A stretch of 64,000 bases of DNA, from NCBI GenBank assembly GCA_019055375.1, contig JAHQIW010003914.1, positions 1 to 64,000 on the forward strand. Reading direction: 5' to 3'. Below the pieces are notes generated by a model that was not told where the DNA came from, did no database searches, and saw only the letters and a list, made by a program, of their open reading frames with translations. The stretch is from Parelaphostrongylus tenuis. Its lineage: Eukaryota; Nematoda; Chromadorea; Rhabditida; Metastrongylidae. Each line of letters opens with the position of its first letter. The stretch's first letter is position 1. The translations under genes and the position numbers were made by a program. Positions 22,628-33,971 of this stretch are shown here, in pieces.

Positions 22628-24315
22628 GTAAGCACTAAGAAATAACTAACACAACATTGAATTGTCGAAATTGAAGCTATCGAACAGTAACCTAAAGTCT
22701 AAGTGAAAAGAGTGCTTTAGCGACAAATGTTTGGATGGAAACATGATTTACTTCTCTTGTTATAGCAAACCAAAGACGCTAACTTAGAAATAAGATGCAT
22801 TACTGAGTTGTTCGAGGGTTAGGCTGTTGAATGACTGCCCAAGCTATGAAATCAATGAAAGAATACGTTTTCTCCAAGAAGCCCGTTTGGGAGCGGATAG
22901 CGGAAAAAAATCATTGTTTACCAATAGAACGGCAGAACAAGGTTATCTCTACAATCCTTCCACGAAGAGCCGGATACTTTTTCCCGGAAAAGGAAAAAAT
23001 TGCTAAGTAATTGACAGAAATCTTGCGGCTATCGAATGACACGCTTTTCAAGGCGGTAGTTGAAGCCGCTGCGCACAGTAGCATTCATTTGAAAATCTTT
23101 TCTTCTTGCCGCAATAGTTTTTAGGTTCATTTGCATAAGAATTTGAGAGGAGACGTTATTGCATTAATTAATTTTGGATGTTCAAAACTTTCTTTCGGTT
23201 CATATTACCAGATAAATCCGCTATAAATTTTGAGCGAGGAGTTAACTACTTGGAGAACGAAATATGATTTTCTTCTTGCTCTCACAGCATTATAATTAGA
23301 TCGTTTCAAAAACCACCTCCGCATCAAAATCATCGAAATTTGAACTATCGAATGATTACCAGTAATCCATGTATATTATTGAATATGGTGTTTTGCTGCA
23401 ACGCGAAAATTTATGGGAAGACCTCATAAAATTTTTGGAAATCGTCTATCATTAAGGTCGAGTAAAAAATCGGGAATGCCTTTAATACGAGCAGGAAAAG
23501 GCATAAAAAGAAAGGAAGAAAAGAATAAGTGCAAGAAATAAGAAAAAAAACAAGCATAAGGTGAGGAAACCGCTGGTTTCAATAAAAGCATTTTCAACTT
23601 CAATGAAACGAAAACCAATGAATTCCAAATATTCGGACAACACGACTGTATAGAATCCGACAATGTTTGCTTGAAAGAGTGTGACTCACCAAATCATCCG
23701 GCCATACATGTTTCTTCTGTGAAGTGCCTTGTGGTCTTCGAGCGGGACGTACGCTGCGACGACTGACAAGTGACGCTCAACACCGATTATCGATCGTGTC
23801 GCGCATTCAGGGGCACCGCGGCGGGACCCGCTGGCTAACATGTATGTACGTGTTTGCTTCCTCGGGCAGCATGGATGTACGTATTTACGTCGTTTCGGAA
23901 AAAGTTAGAGCATTTTCAAAAACTTTCTAAATATAGTTGAAATGGAAAGTCATCTCGCTGGAAATCATAGCCATTACCGTGACTGCGCTACGTAAATTAT
24001 CTCCTTTGCCACCTTAACTGTCGTACACCAGATGTTGAAAATAAACTTCGGCCCGACATAATCAGTTTTCATCTCAGTTTTGGAACTCAATGTCTCGCAT
24101 GTTTTCGAAAACAGGACATTCTACTAGTTAATCACTGTTATTTATATGATGTTTCAACATTTCTTATCTAAAGATTTTTCTGCAGCTCATAAGTTGTGTT
24201 GTTTTTAAAATGAATTTGATTTGTGTCAAACATGACGCCATCTCGTAGAACTTTGGCATCCACTTTCTAAAATTTCTTGAAAAATTTTTGTCAAATCTAT
24301 GCTAGTGTAAAAAAC
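22628..24315. other. No supportable gene
   Basis: AT-rich interval. The phrase 'ctatcgaatga' and neighbouring words around 23,020-23,400 recall the dispersed repeat at 300-560, suggesting further old copies. No coding domain was recognised. Confidence 0.3.
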
Positions 24316-24318
24316 TTA

Positions 24319-24615
24319 TCGCACGCATGTAGAGCAGTGGTCAGAGGTGCTAACGTCGCACACGAGGTCGATGATTCGACTTCACGCTCATGGCATCAAG
24401 CCATCTCTCCTTCCGGAGCCAGTAATTTGGTGCCAAAGTGGTCTCAGACTTGTCTGGGATGACAAGCAGCACTGACCCGGTACAGTTGGAGGCCACTGCT
24501 AGTCATCGTAAAGCGAGATATACATCTAGTCACCTGAAGCAAAGTAAAAGATATTGAAGACAAAGGCATGTAGCGCCCTCTAAAGATTGATCAATGCCGG
24601 GAGCTTTATTCTTTA
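24319..24615 (+). repeat. tRNA-derived SINE, family A
   Basis: The full-length but diverged order is kept: GCACGCATGTAGAGCAGTGG (A box), a B-box-like 'gattcgacttc', 'catggcatcaagccatc', 'gtctcagacttgtctggg', 'cagcactgac', and the 3' end 'gattgatcaatgccgggagctttatt'. Confidence 0.7.
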
Positions 24616-24684
24616 ACTTTTAACAAAAACTAAGCTATTTGAGCTGGCGCGAGGTTAATGGTTGGTGCTTGAGTGTATGCTCTC

Positions 24685-24800
24685 CCTTTGAAGAAGGCGG
24701 TGTCGTCGAGACGTTAGTCTACGATTCGTATTGCGATCTATACTCATTCAACAACAATAACATCACACAACAACAACAACAACAATAACTACTATCAACC
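24685..24800 (+). repeat. PLE terminal fragment with degenerate hammerhead and AAC repeat
   Basis: 'ctttgaagaaggcgg...gagacgttag' corresponds to the PLE hammerhead seen at 27,850 but has C3 to T and GAAA to GAGA. It is followed by an (AAC)n tract at about 24,760-24,787. A related AAC-rich flank follows the 20.8 kb hammerhead. Confidence 0.5.
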
Positions 24801-24929
24801 TCACGTCTGCTTAAACATCCAACTCTTTGATAGTTTCTTAAACTGAGTATGACACCGAAGTTTATAGATAGTCGAACTTGCGTATTATAAAACTTACACT
24901 TTGAAATGAGAAGAAAAGTTCAGAATATT

Positions 24930-25600
24930 AATCTTTATTTGAAGCTTCACGATAGGTATCTATTTCTCAGTCGATTGTTCTTCTTTCCGGTCGATGGGTT
25001 TTCTTGGTTGTGTGTGGCTGACGTTTGTGCAAATACGCCTTCTTCAGAGCCTGAACGCATTATTTGTTGCAGCTTTATTTATATGACTATATACTGTGAG
25101 AAAAAAAGAAAATAGATTGAAAATCCACGGTGTTGATAAGCGATAATTGATTTAGGGAAAACCATTCACCGTTCAATCTAGTCTAAGGACTAACTATGTT
25201 GTTACCGCAGGATGACGTATGAACCCGCTCCCCATGTCACTAGGTCAAGTTAACGATTGTTGTCAGCTGAGACCCAAGCTAGAAAATCAATCTGAGATAA
25301 GGTGCCATGTGGTTGCTTATGTTAAGGCACTCTCCCTTTCTGTTCATTTGCGGGTTTCTGGAATTTATACAAAAAGCTTCAGAATTTTTCGCGCCGATGT
25401 TTTCGATTCGTGCCTTAGGATTTTACTACTACCTCAAAGTCATCATCGTTGTGCCTTTGTATCCTGTGTGCACCTAGGGGCTTACTTGGGTCTTTATATT
25501 TTTTTCCCTCTAGGTGTACTTTAATGCGGATGTGAAGTGGTCTGCCTGTTTCGCAAATAAATTCGTTACAAATCTGTAGTTCTGCCTCGTCAGTTGCATG
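24930..25600 (-). pseudogene. Inverted PLE 3' end (GIY-YIG remnant)
   Basis: Read on the minus strand it begins with ICETGRPLHIRIKVHLEGK of the GIY-YIG domain. It continues through HNDDDFEVVV and a frameshift, then runs into a 3' untranslated region with a hammerhead at 25,015-25,051. It is an inverted copy of the right end of the same composite (about 27,260-27,990), with arms of roughly 650-700 bp facing each other around the coding region. Inverted or partial terminal copies are known for Penelope elements. Confidence 0.75.
25015..25051 (-). ncRNA. PLE-type hammerhead, GAAA mutated
   Basis: Helix I GGCT/AGCC and core CTGAAGA are intact and the site is GTC. The GAAA box reads CAAA (G12 to C), and the closing pair of helix II is lost as in the 27,850 copy. 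Probably inactive. Confidence 0.65.
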
Positions 25601-25689
25601 TTGAATTAACGGAGAAATATCTCCAAGATGCTTTTTTTATCAACCTTCCTCTAAAAAGGAATATAAATCGCAATGACAAAAATTCAGTG

Positions 25690-26592
25690 AAGAATGGGTC
25701 CTAACAGCAGAATCTGAGGGTTTACAACAATCTCTTATCCGTCAACTAAAAATTGAATCACCAACTTGTCCCGTATTCTACACACTAATCAAAACACAAA
25801 CTTTCCACAAATGATTTTGGGTCTACCGATCCCTCTACTTGCAAAGTTAGACCAATCATTAGCTGTGTAGGCGGGCCGACAAATAGGACAACATGGGTTC
25901 TTGGCCTCATATTGTCGCAAATATTGAAGTTCATACCAACCTATCTCTCCAACACCAATATATTCCAAGAGAACCTTAAAAATGCGCGTCCAAATCGTAC
26001 TTATGTAATGGAGTCTCTCGATGTTACAGCGGTTTATACAAACGTTTCAAATGACATCGCAATGGAAGCCACTTATGAAGCACTAATAGAAATCATAGAA
26101 AGCATAGATATGTTTGACTTGTCTGTCCAACAGCTTATCACACTCCTTAAGTCATGCCTAAACTGTTTGATATTTAGGTGGCCAGGAAAATATTTCGCAC
26201 AAATTAGAGGGTTGGCAATGTCGCAAAGGCTAGCACCCAGCTTAGCCATCGCTTTCATTTCAAAAGTGGAAGCTCCAGTTCTCCATCCGCGTCCAATACT
26301 CTACTGTCGATATATAGACGATTGCTTTGTCATCTGCTCTACACAAGAAGAGATGGATAAATGCTTCGAAATTTTAAGCGGACAGTCAGAGTTTATTAAG
26401 TTGACGCGAGAACAAAAACATTCAGAGAGTTGGCTTCCCTTCTTGCACGTTCAAGTTCAACTCACTGAATATGGCTACAACACAAAATGGTATCGCAAGC
26501 CTAGTAACAAAGAACATCTTGGTACATCACCTTTCTTCTCATCCTCACATACTAAAAAGCACTTATTCAAAATATTTATCGAAGAGCTGTAA
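25690..26592 (+). pseudogene. Penelope-like element reverse transcriptase
   Basis: The longest clean frame (25,912-26,592, 226 codons) carries RT motifs in order. These are motif A LDVTAVYTNV, motif B GLAMSQRLAPSLAIAF, the catalytic YIDD box in LYCRYIDDCFVIC, LPFLHVQV, and the thumb-like TKWYRKPSNKEH. Upstream in a shifted frame are PVFYTLIKT and RPIISCVGGPTN, the fingers region of the same protein. A frameshift near 25,797 separates them. The catalytic Asp residues are present, but the frameshift, the nested SINE and further breaks downstream make the copy non-autonomous. Confidence 0.85.
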
Positions 26593-26665
26593 GTGTTTGT
26601 ACGGGAGACGATGAAAGAAGGAATCCACTAGAATTAGCGCGAAAAATAGCCATTTTTAATGGGTA

Positions 26666-26674
26666 AAATGAAAG
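26666..26674 (+). repeat. Target-site duplication of nested SINE (left)
   Basis: aaatgaaag, repeated at 26,974-26,982, flanks the SINE inserted in the PLE linker. Confidence 0.75.
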
Positions 26675-26973
26675 GATGAGCGCATGTGGCGCAGTGGTCA
26701 GAGGTGCCCTGCGTCGCACACGAGGTCACTGGTTCGATCTCGCGCTTATGGCTCACCAAGCCATCCATTCCTCCGGGGTCGGTAAATTGGTACCAGACAG
26801 GTCTCAGATTTGTCTGGCAGGATAAGCAGCACTGACTCGGATCAGCGGAAGGCCACCGCGAGTCATTGTAAAGGCCAGATATGCATTCAATCACCTCAAA
26901 CGAAGTTATAAATTGAAGTCGAATGCATGGCGCATCCCTCAGGGATTGATTAACGCCGAGAGCTTTTTTTTTT
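26675..26973 (+). repeat. tRNA-derived SINE, family A, nested in the PLE
   Basis: The best-preserved family A copy. The A box is GTGGCGCAGTGGTCAGAGG, the B box GGTTCGATCTC, and the 3' end GAGAGC plus a T-run. It is flanked by 9-bp direct repeats (aaatgaaag). It interrupts the linker between RT and GIY-YIG, since peptides typical of the PLE linker lie on both sides (ELARKIAIFNG before; SLILPFISDEINTATRKCLK after). It therefore inserted after the PLE. Confidence 0.85.
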
Positions 26974-26989
26974 AAATGAAAGAATAACA

Positions 26990-27516
26990 ACTAACGTTAG
27001 GCCCAAAAGGAGCGAAAAGCCTCGCAATGGGAATGACAGGGCGCCACACCTAAACAATGAGGTACGTACCTCTTATACTACCTTTCATAAGCGACGAAAT
27101 CAATACCGCTACTAGAAAGTGTCTAAAAAACAGTGGTCTAGAAGGTTCTGTAGGAATGTAGAAGTTCCTCCTAAAACAATGCGTCGTCAATCATTTCGAA
27201 ATCGCTTGTATGACCGTCTATCTAATACAAAGGACTGTTTATTTCACCCAACGGTAGAGACGGCGACTGCATGAGCGTGGATACAATATGCCCTATTTCT
27301 TGTAAGACATGTGGTGACGGATATATTGGCGAAACAGGCAGATCACTTCACATCAGCATTAAAGAATACCTAAAGGGAAAAACAAATAAAGACCCGAGTA
27401 AACCTGTAGGTACACACAGGATACAAAGGCAGAACGATGACGACTTTGAGGTAGTAGTCAAAATCCTAGGGCACGAATCAAAAACATCGGCGCGAAAAAC
27501 CCTTGAAGCTTTCTGA
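26990..27516 (+). pseudogene. PLE linker and GIY-YIG endonuclease
   Basis: The first part, in broken frames, encodes the PLE linker. The clean frame from about 27,271 reads CPISCKTCGDGYIGETGRSL, then HISIKEYL, GTHRIQRQ, NDDDFEVVV, KILGHES and TSARKTLEAF before a stop. GDGYIGETGR is the GIY-YIG core as seen in PLEs (the YIG half and catalytic Arg are clear). Endonuclease and RT belong to one former ORF split by frameshifts and the SINE. Confidence 0.8.
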
Positions 27517-27995
27517 ATAAATTCCAGAATTCCTCAAATGGACAAAAAGGAGAGTGCCTTAACATAACCAACCACATGGCACCTTATCTCAGATTGATTT
27601 TCTAGCCTGGGTCTCAGCTGACAACTATCGTTAATTTGACCTGGTGACATGGGTAGGAGGGGGGGGGGGGCTCGTTCATACGTCATCTTGCGATAACAAC
27701 ATAGATGAGTCCCTAAACTAGATTGTACGGTGAGTGGTTTTCCCTGAATCAAATATCGCTCATCAAAACCCTAGATTTCCAATTTATTTTCTTTTTTTTT
27801 CTCACAGTATATAGTCATATAAATAAAGTTACAACGAATAATACGTTCAGGCTCTGAAGAAGGCGTATTTGCAGAAACGTCAGCCACAAACAACCAAGAA
27901 AGCCCATCGACCGGAAAGAAGAACAATCGATTGGAAAGAAGATATCAACCTTGGAAGCTTTGAATGAAGATTAGTAATCTAAACTTTTCTTCTCA
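27517..27995 (+). repeat. PLE 3' region with hammerhead
   Basis: The 3' untranslated region contains a run of 12 Gs at 27,659-27,670 and a poly-pyrimidine tract. It ends with the hammerhead and a 'caaccaagaaagcccatcgaccggaaag' block that is inverted-repeated at 24,960-25,015. Confidence 0.7.
27850..27885 (+). ncRNA. PLE-type hammerhead ribozyme
   Basis: Helix I GGCT/AGCC, core CTGAAGA (N7 is A), helix II GGC/GCA (one closing mismatch), GAAAC-GTC, with cleavage predicted at 27,881/27,882. All invariant core bases are present. Helix III is the bare ACGT palindrome, so a dimeric fold is expected. Confidence 0.75.
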
Positions 27996-27999
27996 TTTT

Positions 28000-30260
28000 C
28001 AAAGTTTTATATTATTAACATGCAGGGGTTTGATGACAGTCGGTCTTTCGAGTTGTTACAAAAATTGACACTCTTTCACAAAACGGCTTTGACTTTATTA
28101 GATCGTATTTTATCGACGAAAACAAACAGTCATTGTCCCAGTGATCTAGCTGATATTTCCCAGCATTACAGTTCAGGCTGAGACATTTCGATTAATCATA
28201 GCTTGAGAATCGATTCCATATTTGTTTATTCTACCCATTAGAAGCTATGGTCACTTCTCACCTCTGGGAATGTCAAAGGTAAACTTTGCCGCAGCAGATG
28301 CAGACGACTTTAATATATTTCAAAATCTTATCGATGAAAACTACTGATCCTGCATTGTACGTCATGCTTATATATTAGGTGCATCTTAAATCGCCTACTA
28401 TGGCTTTTTCGATCATCGATAGATACTACTGGTTACTACTTTTGCATAGCGATACCGAATAATTCCTTGATACCCTCTCCCTGCTTTCAAAATTTTAATC
28501 TGCTGCATACATGTTGGAAAAATACGTGATCAAGGCTTTAGAGCACTTCATGAGTAAGTGGTATAGAAAAGCTGCTGTCAACTGGATCTATTCATAAGGA
28601 TTGAAAGGAAAGATCCTCAATCAGATGTGCTTCTTGAATCTAGGAAAACAACATGATTCTTTTCGTATTGGGGAGTGAACAAATCTTACTAATTTAGTTT
28701 AATATTAAAGAAAACAAATGTAGACTTAGATAGTCCGTGAGAGAGGTCAATGACCAAAGAGGGAGGTGTAGTGCAGATAAGACATTGAAGGAGCAAAATC
28801 TCTCTGAATATACGACTCCGTTGCATTTCCTAAACAGAATATCGTCTTTTACCTAACAAAAGGCGTAATAACGTTTCCAAAGCTAAATAAGTTTCCAGAG
28901 CTGTCGATCGGTGCGGTGACGGATTCATGTATGTTGTTACTCTCCGAAACCATCAATGCGAGTTCAACCTCCTACTGCTTTGATAAAGAATGACAACGAA
29001 GCATTGGTAATATTGTCAAGAACGAGCAGCAAGCGACACTGGTTTGAATCAACACAGTTTCACCAATCCTTTCAGCCTTTAAGTTTGGTTAATTGTATAG
29101 ACGACTGGAATGGTCAACTTATCGCGATTTTGAAAACATATTATCTCCAATGCTCTAGGATTGCAGAGACCATCATCCTGATATGCAATCAATGACACTA
29201 ATAATCAATTGAAGATAATCAAGAGAAAGATCTCCAGCACGTAAACAAAAGTTCGAGAAATGTGTAAAAATGAATCCCACAAATGAATGTAGCCCAAAAA
29301 GTACTGGAATCAACACAACATGTGTGAATGCGCATCATGTGAAATAAACATAGATAATATGTTTTTAGGACTGAAAAGTTCCGATTTCAGCTTTGTCTGA
29401 ACTGACCTGCTATAGGTTCTGACTTTAGTGGCCATATGCATGTTCCCTATCAATGCTCACTTTTGCATGACCATACCTCTTATAAGTAAATAATGAACGA
29501 CCGGGCATCAGATAACATGTCATTTTCGTTTGCCGACTTACTGAGTGTGCAAGTGAATCTTTCTCCAATTTAAATTTCCTGACAGTTTAATTGTTTTTAA
29601 TCTTTTACAGAAGGAAGGTCATTCACATAAATTATGTAGTCTGCGTGTTATGAATAACGAGTGACTGGCTGTATAACAAAGGAACTTGAACTATACGTCC
29701 ATTTCCAGTAATTTCACATATCGCCCCAAACGCCAGCTTTGCTGAAAGTTCTACGTGTTTTCGTATCAAGTCGTATCTCTTTAAGTGAGCATCGCTTGGA
29801 TAATAATTTCTCTTGACACCTTGTTTCAGACATGTAGGCTGTTGATATTAATTATTCACAATCATTCATTGATACTCAGTCCTTCTTGTTCGCATAATTT
29901 ATCCAGTGATTAGCGGTATGATTATCAGCCAAGGAACATTTACAGAGGTTAGCTCAGAATTTAATTGACATAAGTTTCGACACACTCAGATTTCCAAGAT
30001 CCAGATAATTTTGGACTCATTGTTCACAGTCGAATTTCATCATGATGTAGGTTTTCGTTGTTCAATGGAGGAAAATTGCAAAAGCGCTTTCAGATTCTCG
30101 AAAACAACACAAGCATCATCGTTCCAACGCTTTGCAAACTGACTTTCCTTAAACATCTGCATGGGTAATCAGTAGTAGCTTCCTGTACGATTCAGCACAT
30201 ACCACGAAATCGATATAGAAATTTTATTCGACTAACGTTCCGACGCGTTTCTTTTTTTTT
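28000..30260. other. No supportable feature
   Basis: No recognisable gene or transposon domain was seen. Scattered short frames only. Confidence 0.3.
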
Positions 30261-30261
30261 G

Positions 30262-30440
30262 GGGTCGATGAGCCAATGACTTGAGATAATTGTCATTGTC
30301 CACAATCGTTCGTCTTCTTTGAACTTTTCGTCCTCATTAACGATCGAACTGAAGTTTCTTCATCATGGAAGATGGAGATTGCATCATGGACGAGCGACTG
30401 TGAACAATCAACTCAAATCATTGGCTTCGAGAAAGACTGA
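30262..30440. repeat. Foldback (hairpin) repeat
   Basis: The left arm (gtcgatgagccaatgacttg...cattgtccacaatcgttcgtc) and right arm (gacgagcgactgtgaacaat...tcaaatcattggcttcgag) are inverted copies about 50 bp long around a ~75-bp centre. No coding content. A small MITE-like element is likely. Confidence 0.55.
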
Positions 30441-30939
30441 TCTCGCCAAAGCGTTATCCAAAGAAAATTTATTGTGAGGGTGAGGCAGATGCAGCTTATG
30501 TATTATTGAAATATACTCCACTTCCATTAGAATATATTCTTGCATAAGAAGACCGCAGAAGAAACTAAAACTTCAACCACTTTTGCACTAACCTGTTAAA
30601 TAACAATCTCGTGGTGTAAGCGCTAAATCATACAAAGAACGATCAGTGGTTTTTTACAAAAGTTTGAAAAACTACACGAGAGAACATTCTGATATTCCAG
30701 GTCCTCGACAACTTAACGATAGCCATAATGATTTATTAGTAGCTTGGACTGCTATTCAAGCGGCAATACTTGAGTGAGCTTTTATTGATAAACGCACTTG
30801 TGTGATTAAGACCGTTGGCCCCACCTTATCCTCAGAACCATCCAAGCTATACATTTCTCAAAGTTCGCAAAAATGGCTCTTAATAAATAGAATGCCTGAC
30901 TAGATGCATCAATAGGTTCACGCAATTGCCAGCCAACAT

Positions 30940-31280
30940 ATTTATTATCTTATCCTTTCATTATTACTTGAGCCAACATGTCATGTGGTGTGGTAAGGGC
31001 ACTTGTACAGCCCGGTACACGTGCTTTTCTCCTTACAGACTCGTCAGTCGGGCAGAACCCGTCGTCTTTCGATCTTTTATTAATCAGTTCCCTCGGGAGT
31101 CCTACTCTCCCTGCAGAGAGTTATTGAAGACAAACGCTTTACACTCTATGTCAAGTGAAATTTTCACCTAACACAGCGTACTTTACACACAACATGAAAT
31201 GTTGGCTCAAATAGTAATGAAAGGATCTATTGAAATTTGAGCGTAGTCTTAATGAAACACTCGAGATGAAGTTATATTAT
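30940..31280 (-). repeat. Dispersed hammerhead repeat with terminal inverted repeats
   Basis: The left end (cctttcattattacttgagccaacatgtcatg) is inverted at the right end (aaatgttggctcaaatagtaatgaaagg). The extreme right ends in gcgtagtcttaatgaaacactcgag, the same terminus as in the 3.1-4.7 kb elements. The minus-strand hammerhead lies at 31,010-31,053. Confidence 0.65.
31010..31053 (-). ncRNA. Degenerate hammerhead ribozyme
   Basis: Helix I GCCCGA/CCGGGC and core CTGACGA are kept, as are the GTAA loop and GTA site. The helix II base (GTCT/GGAG) is mispaired, and the GAAAC box has become AAAAG. Confidence 0.6.
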
Positions 31281-31799
31281 CTCATCCTTGCGTTGCGTAA
31301 ACTGGCCAAACTTGTATCCCATCTTGAAATTATTGATGATTTTAGTTTCTTTCAGCTTCTGATAGCTTCAGCTCCAAACGTGGATGCGGTAGAGATTTTC
31401 TATGAACTGATCTTCTTTGTCAAAAAATTGTGGTGAGAAGTGTCTTAATCTGGAACATCCAATAGGAAGCTCCACATGAAGTGATTCAAAAGAAGTCGCT
31501 TGGGGAAAGTTGAAGACTGCATAAAAATCATCAGCACCTTCCTTTTACATTTGAATTACTTGAAAGGTTGAGCAGATATCATATCTAATAATATAGATTA
31601 AAAATAGGTCGTACTGGCTGTTGAGCTGCAATGCAAAGCTAGGGTCATCATCCCAACACAATCATGCATGCTCTTTCAGGAGCTCAATGCCTGGATATGG
31701 AAACTGAGATTAAAGAAGATACATGTCAAATCACGTCTCAATGAGCACAGCGCTGTTATTTATACCGTAAGGAGTAATGTACAAGGTCAATTAATATAC

Positions 31800-31990
31800 C
31801 TCTTGTATCACTTGAACGGAGTGCAGTGGCCGCGTGGTTGTGATGCTAGTCGTGGAGCGCGTGGAGTCAAGTTCCAACCCATACTCACACCGGCTCTCAA
31901 CAATAAGATCCTGTGGAACGCTACGGCAAGGCTCTCCTTGAGATTACAAGGAGATTCGCTCAGTCAGTATTCTATGACGTCCAAGGAGAA
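31800..31990 (+). repeat. tRNA-related SINE-like repeat (family D)
   Basis: The tRNA-like head 'gcagtggccgcgtggttgtgatg' and body (tggaacgctacggcaaggctctccttgag) match the minus-strand copy at 1,905-2,135. Confidence 0.5.
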
Positions 31991-31994
31991 GACA

Positions 31995-33490
31995 AGAAAA
32001 AAGAACTGAATGTTGGAAGTACTATAATTGGCACAGTGAATGAAAAAAAACAGTGTGATGACGGATCAAATAGAGTGAAGAAAGTGAAAGAAGTGTTCCT
32101 TGAACAGAAAGTGCTCGCTGAGTAGCCTTGCATCGAATGAAAAACCATAGATTTACTGCTATATAAATGAACTGTTCGATTGATGATGGAATCACGGGCG
32201 GAGTATATTACAAGAAAGCGAGGCTGAACTATGTCTGTACATTCAAAGTGTACTGATAAATTGTTAAGCCTCAGTGAAAATCAAAATCGAGAATATGTGA
32301 AAGACGGTTGTGGTATGGAGCGACGCATTTTGTCCATTTGAAATGTTTCAATATGCTTAATGCTTTCTAGTCCAGTTATCGATATTTCCCCGCATTAATT
32401 GCCAGTAGCAGAAGAAGTTTGTGCTGTGGATGTGATGCCTTATTTGTTGACAAAGTCCATGGTTTAAGCTACCGCCGGTGCCTATCAGAACACCTAGCGC
32501 TCCAGGACACCGAATTTGCTCGGGATCAGGACACTTCCTCATTGCGTAAATACTGGCGGTTGGTAATAATCAACGCCCTAACACGAGCTTTCCATGCTTT
32601 CAGGAAAAAGTTCAGTCAACCAGTACTCAACGGAATTGATAAAAGAGTCAAATAATTCTTATGCAGAACCAAACACGCGCAAAATGCAAGCGCCTCAGCA
32701 GCTTGTTGAGTGAGAGCAATGGGGTCGACTGTGATACCTGGATTTGCTCAGTTTCTTCTAGGTCACGTGATGTAAAGGAAAAGAAAAAATGCCACTAATT
32801 TACTAGACAGTGTATCGTACTTTATTTGATTTATTCGATTTGGTGCTACTTATTCTCAAAAATAACTATCCCAATCGACTTACAAATGAGAGTTTGTCAA
32901 CAAATTTTTGTTTTATAACAATGGCTAAATCATTAGCGACCGAAAATGCTCTGAAGTCAGAGTTTAGATTGTCACGTATGTTCAACCCATTCGGGGAGGC
33001 AATCAATCGTTTAGCGAGATTCGCAAGATACGCTTGATTTTGTCACTTAACTAGAGTTTTTCACCGTTTTGAAAAAACTTTGTTTTTTGAAATTACTCTG
33101 GTACTGTAAGATATTCTCAACAAGCTCATATGCTTTGATCGGTTTGGAACAACCTAGTAGATCTTGTTCTTTACAAAATATTGAGCCGACTAGGGAACGA
33201 TGTTTCTAAGTTTTCGCCACATTTAACCGTCGATCTTATGAATTAGGGGATGCTAACCACTTTGCGACTTGCACACTTTCAAACATTAGTCGCTTTCCGG
33301 TTTTATCATTTGAGAAAAAAATTTAACCAGCTTACTGAATGTCACACTTGCTCAACAGCTTTTGAAAGTTTGGTAATTGAAAATGAAACGCCGCAGCGAA
33401 CCAGTGCTCTCTTATTTTCTCCAATATCGTTCACTTTTCTCGCTCAAGTAATAAGTAGAGTTCATTTTCTGTTACAATCCATTGTTACAT
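31995..33490. other. No supportable feature
   Basis: No recognised coding domain or repeat boundary. Confidence 0.3.
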
Positions 33491-33690
33491 ATGTATCTAA
33501 GAGAGTTGAGTGGTGAGCAAAAACTCGGCCTCACGTTGGAATCAAACCCGCGTTTAACCATACAGTAGACTTGTGCTACTACCACTGCACTACCAAAGCA
33601 CATTTTCGCCACCACCCATATGTAACATCATAACACTGCGAAAAAGCAGTGAAATACTAGAATTTGGATGTATTATATCTGACAGTGGCT
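33490..33690 (-). repeat. tRNA-derived SINE, family C (left of a divergent pair)
   Basis: The minus strand runs from tagtggtagtagcacaa-type A box through 'cgggtttgattccaacgtgaggccgag' (B box) to 'gagcaaa' and 'cttagat'. The region 33,640-33,670 also matches the 3' end of the plus copy, so the boundary is complex. Confidence 0.6.
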
Positions 33691-33789
33691 GTCAGTTCAA
33701 CAGGGTCTATAAAGCAAAATTGCATACCCGATCAAACCTGTTAGAGATTGGTAGATGATAGCTAACATAGAAATGTTGAACAGTGGGTG

Positions 33790-33970
33790 ATGGAGGAAAT
33801 GTGCCTTCTTGGTGTAGTGGTAGCAGCACGCGCCCACGGTATGAATGAAATGCGGGTTCGACTCCGTCTGAGGCCGTGGTTTTGCTCACCGCTCAGTTCT
33901 CTTAGGCGTATTTGTGATATAATAAAACTGCACAAAAGCAACAAAAATACTAGAATTTTGAAGTACAATC
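33790..33970 (+). repeat. tRNA-derived SINE, family C (right of a divergent pair)
   Basis: A box 'tggtgtagtggtagcagc', B box 'gcgggttcgactccg', then 'gaggccgtggttttgctcaccgctcagttctcttaggcg'. It is the mirror partner of the minus copy about 100 bp upstream. Not a tRNA gene: there is no matching acceptor stem. Confidence 0.65.
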
Positions 33971-33971
33971 T

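Noticed and set aside
26675..26760. tRNA gene calls on the SINE heads (A and B boxes)
   Set aside because: There is no complete cloverleaf with paired acceptor stem, and the same head recurs in front of a common ~300-bp body. These are tRNA-derived SINEs.
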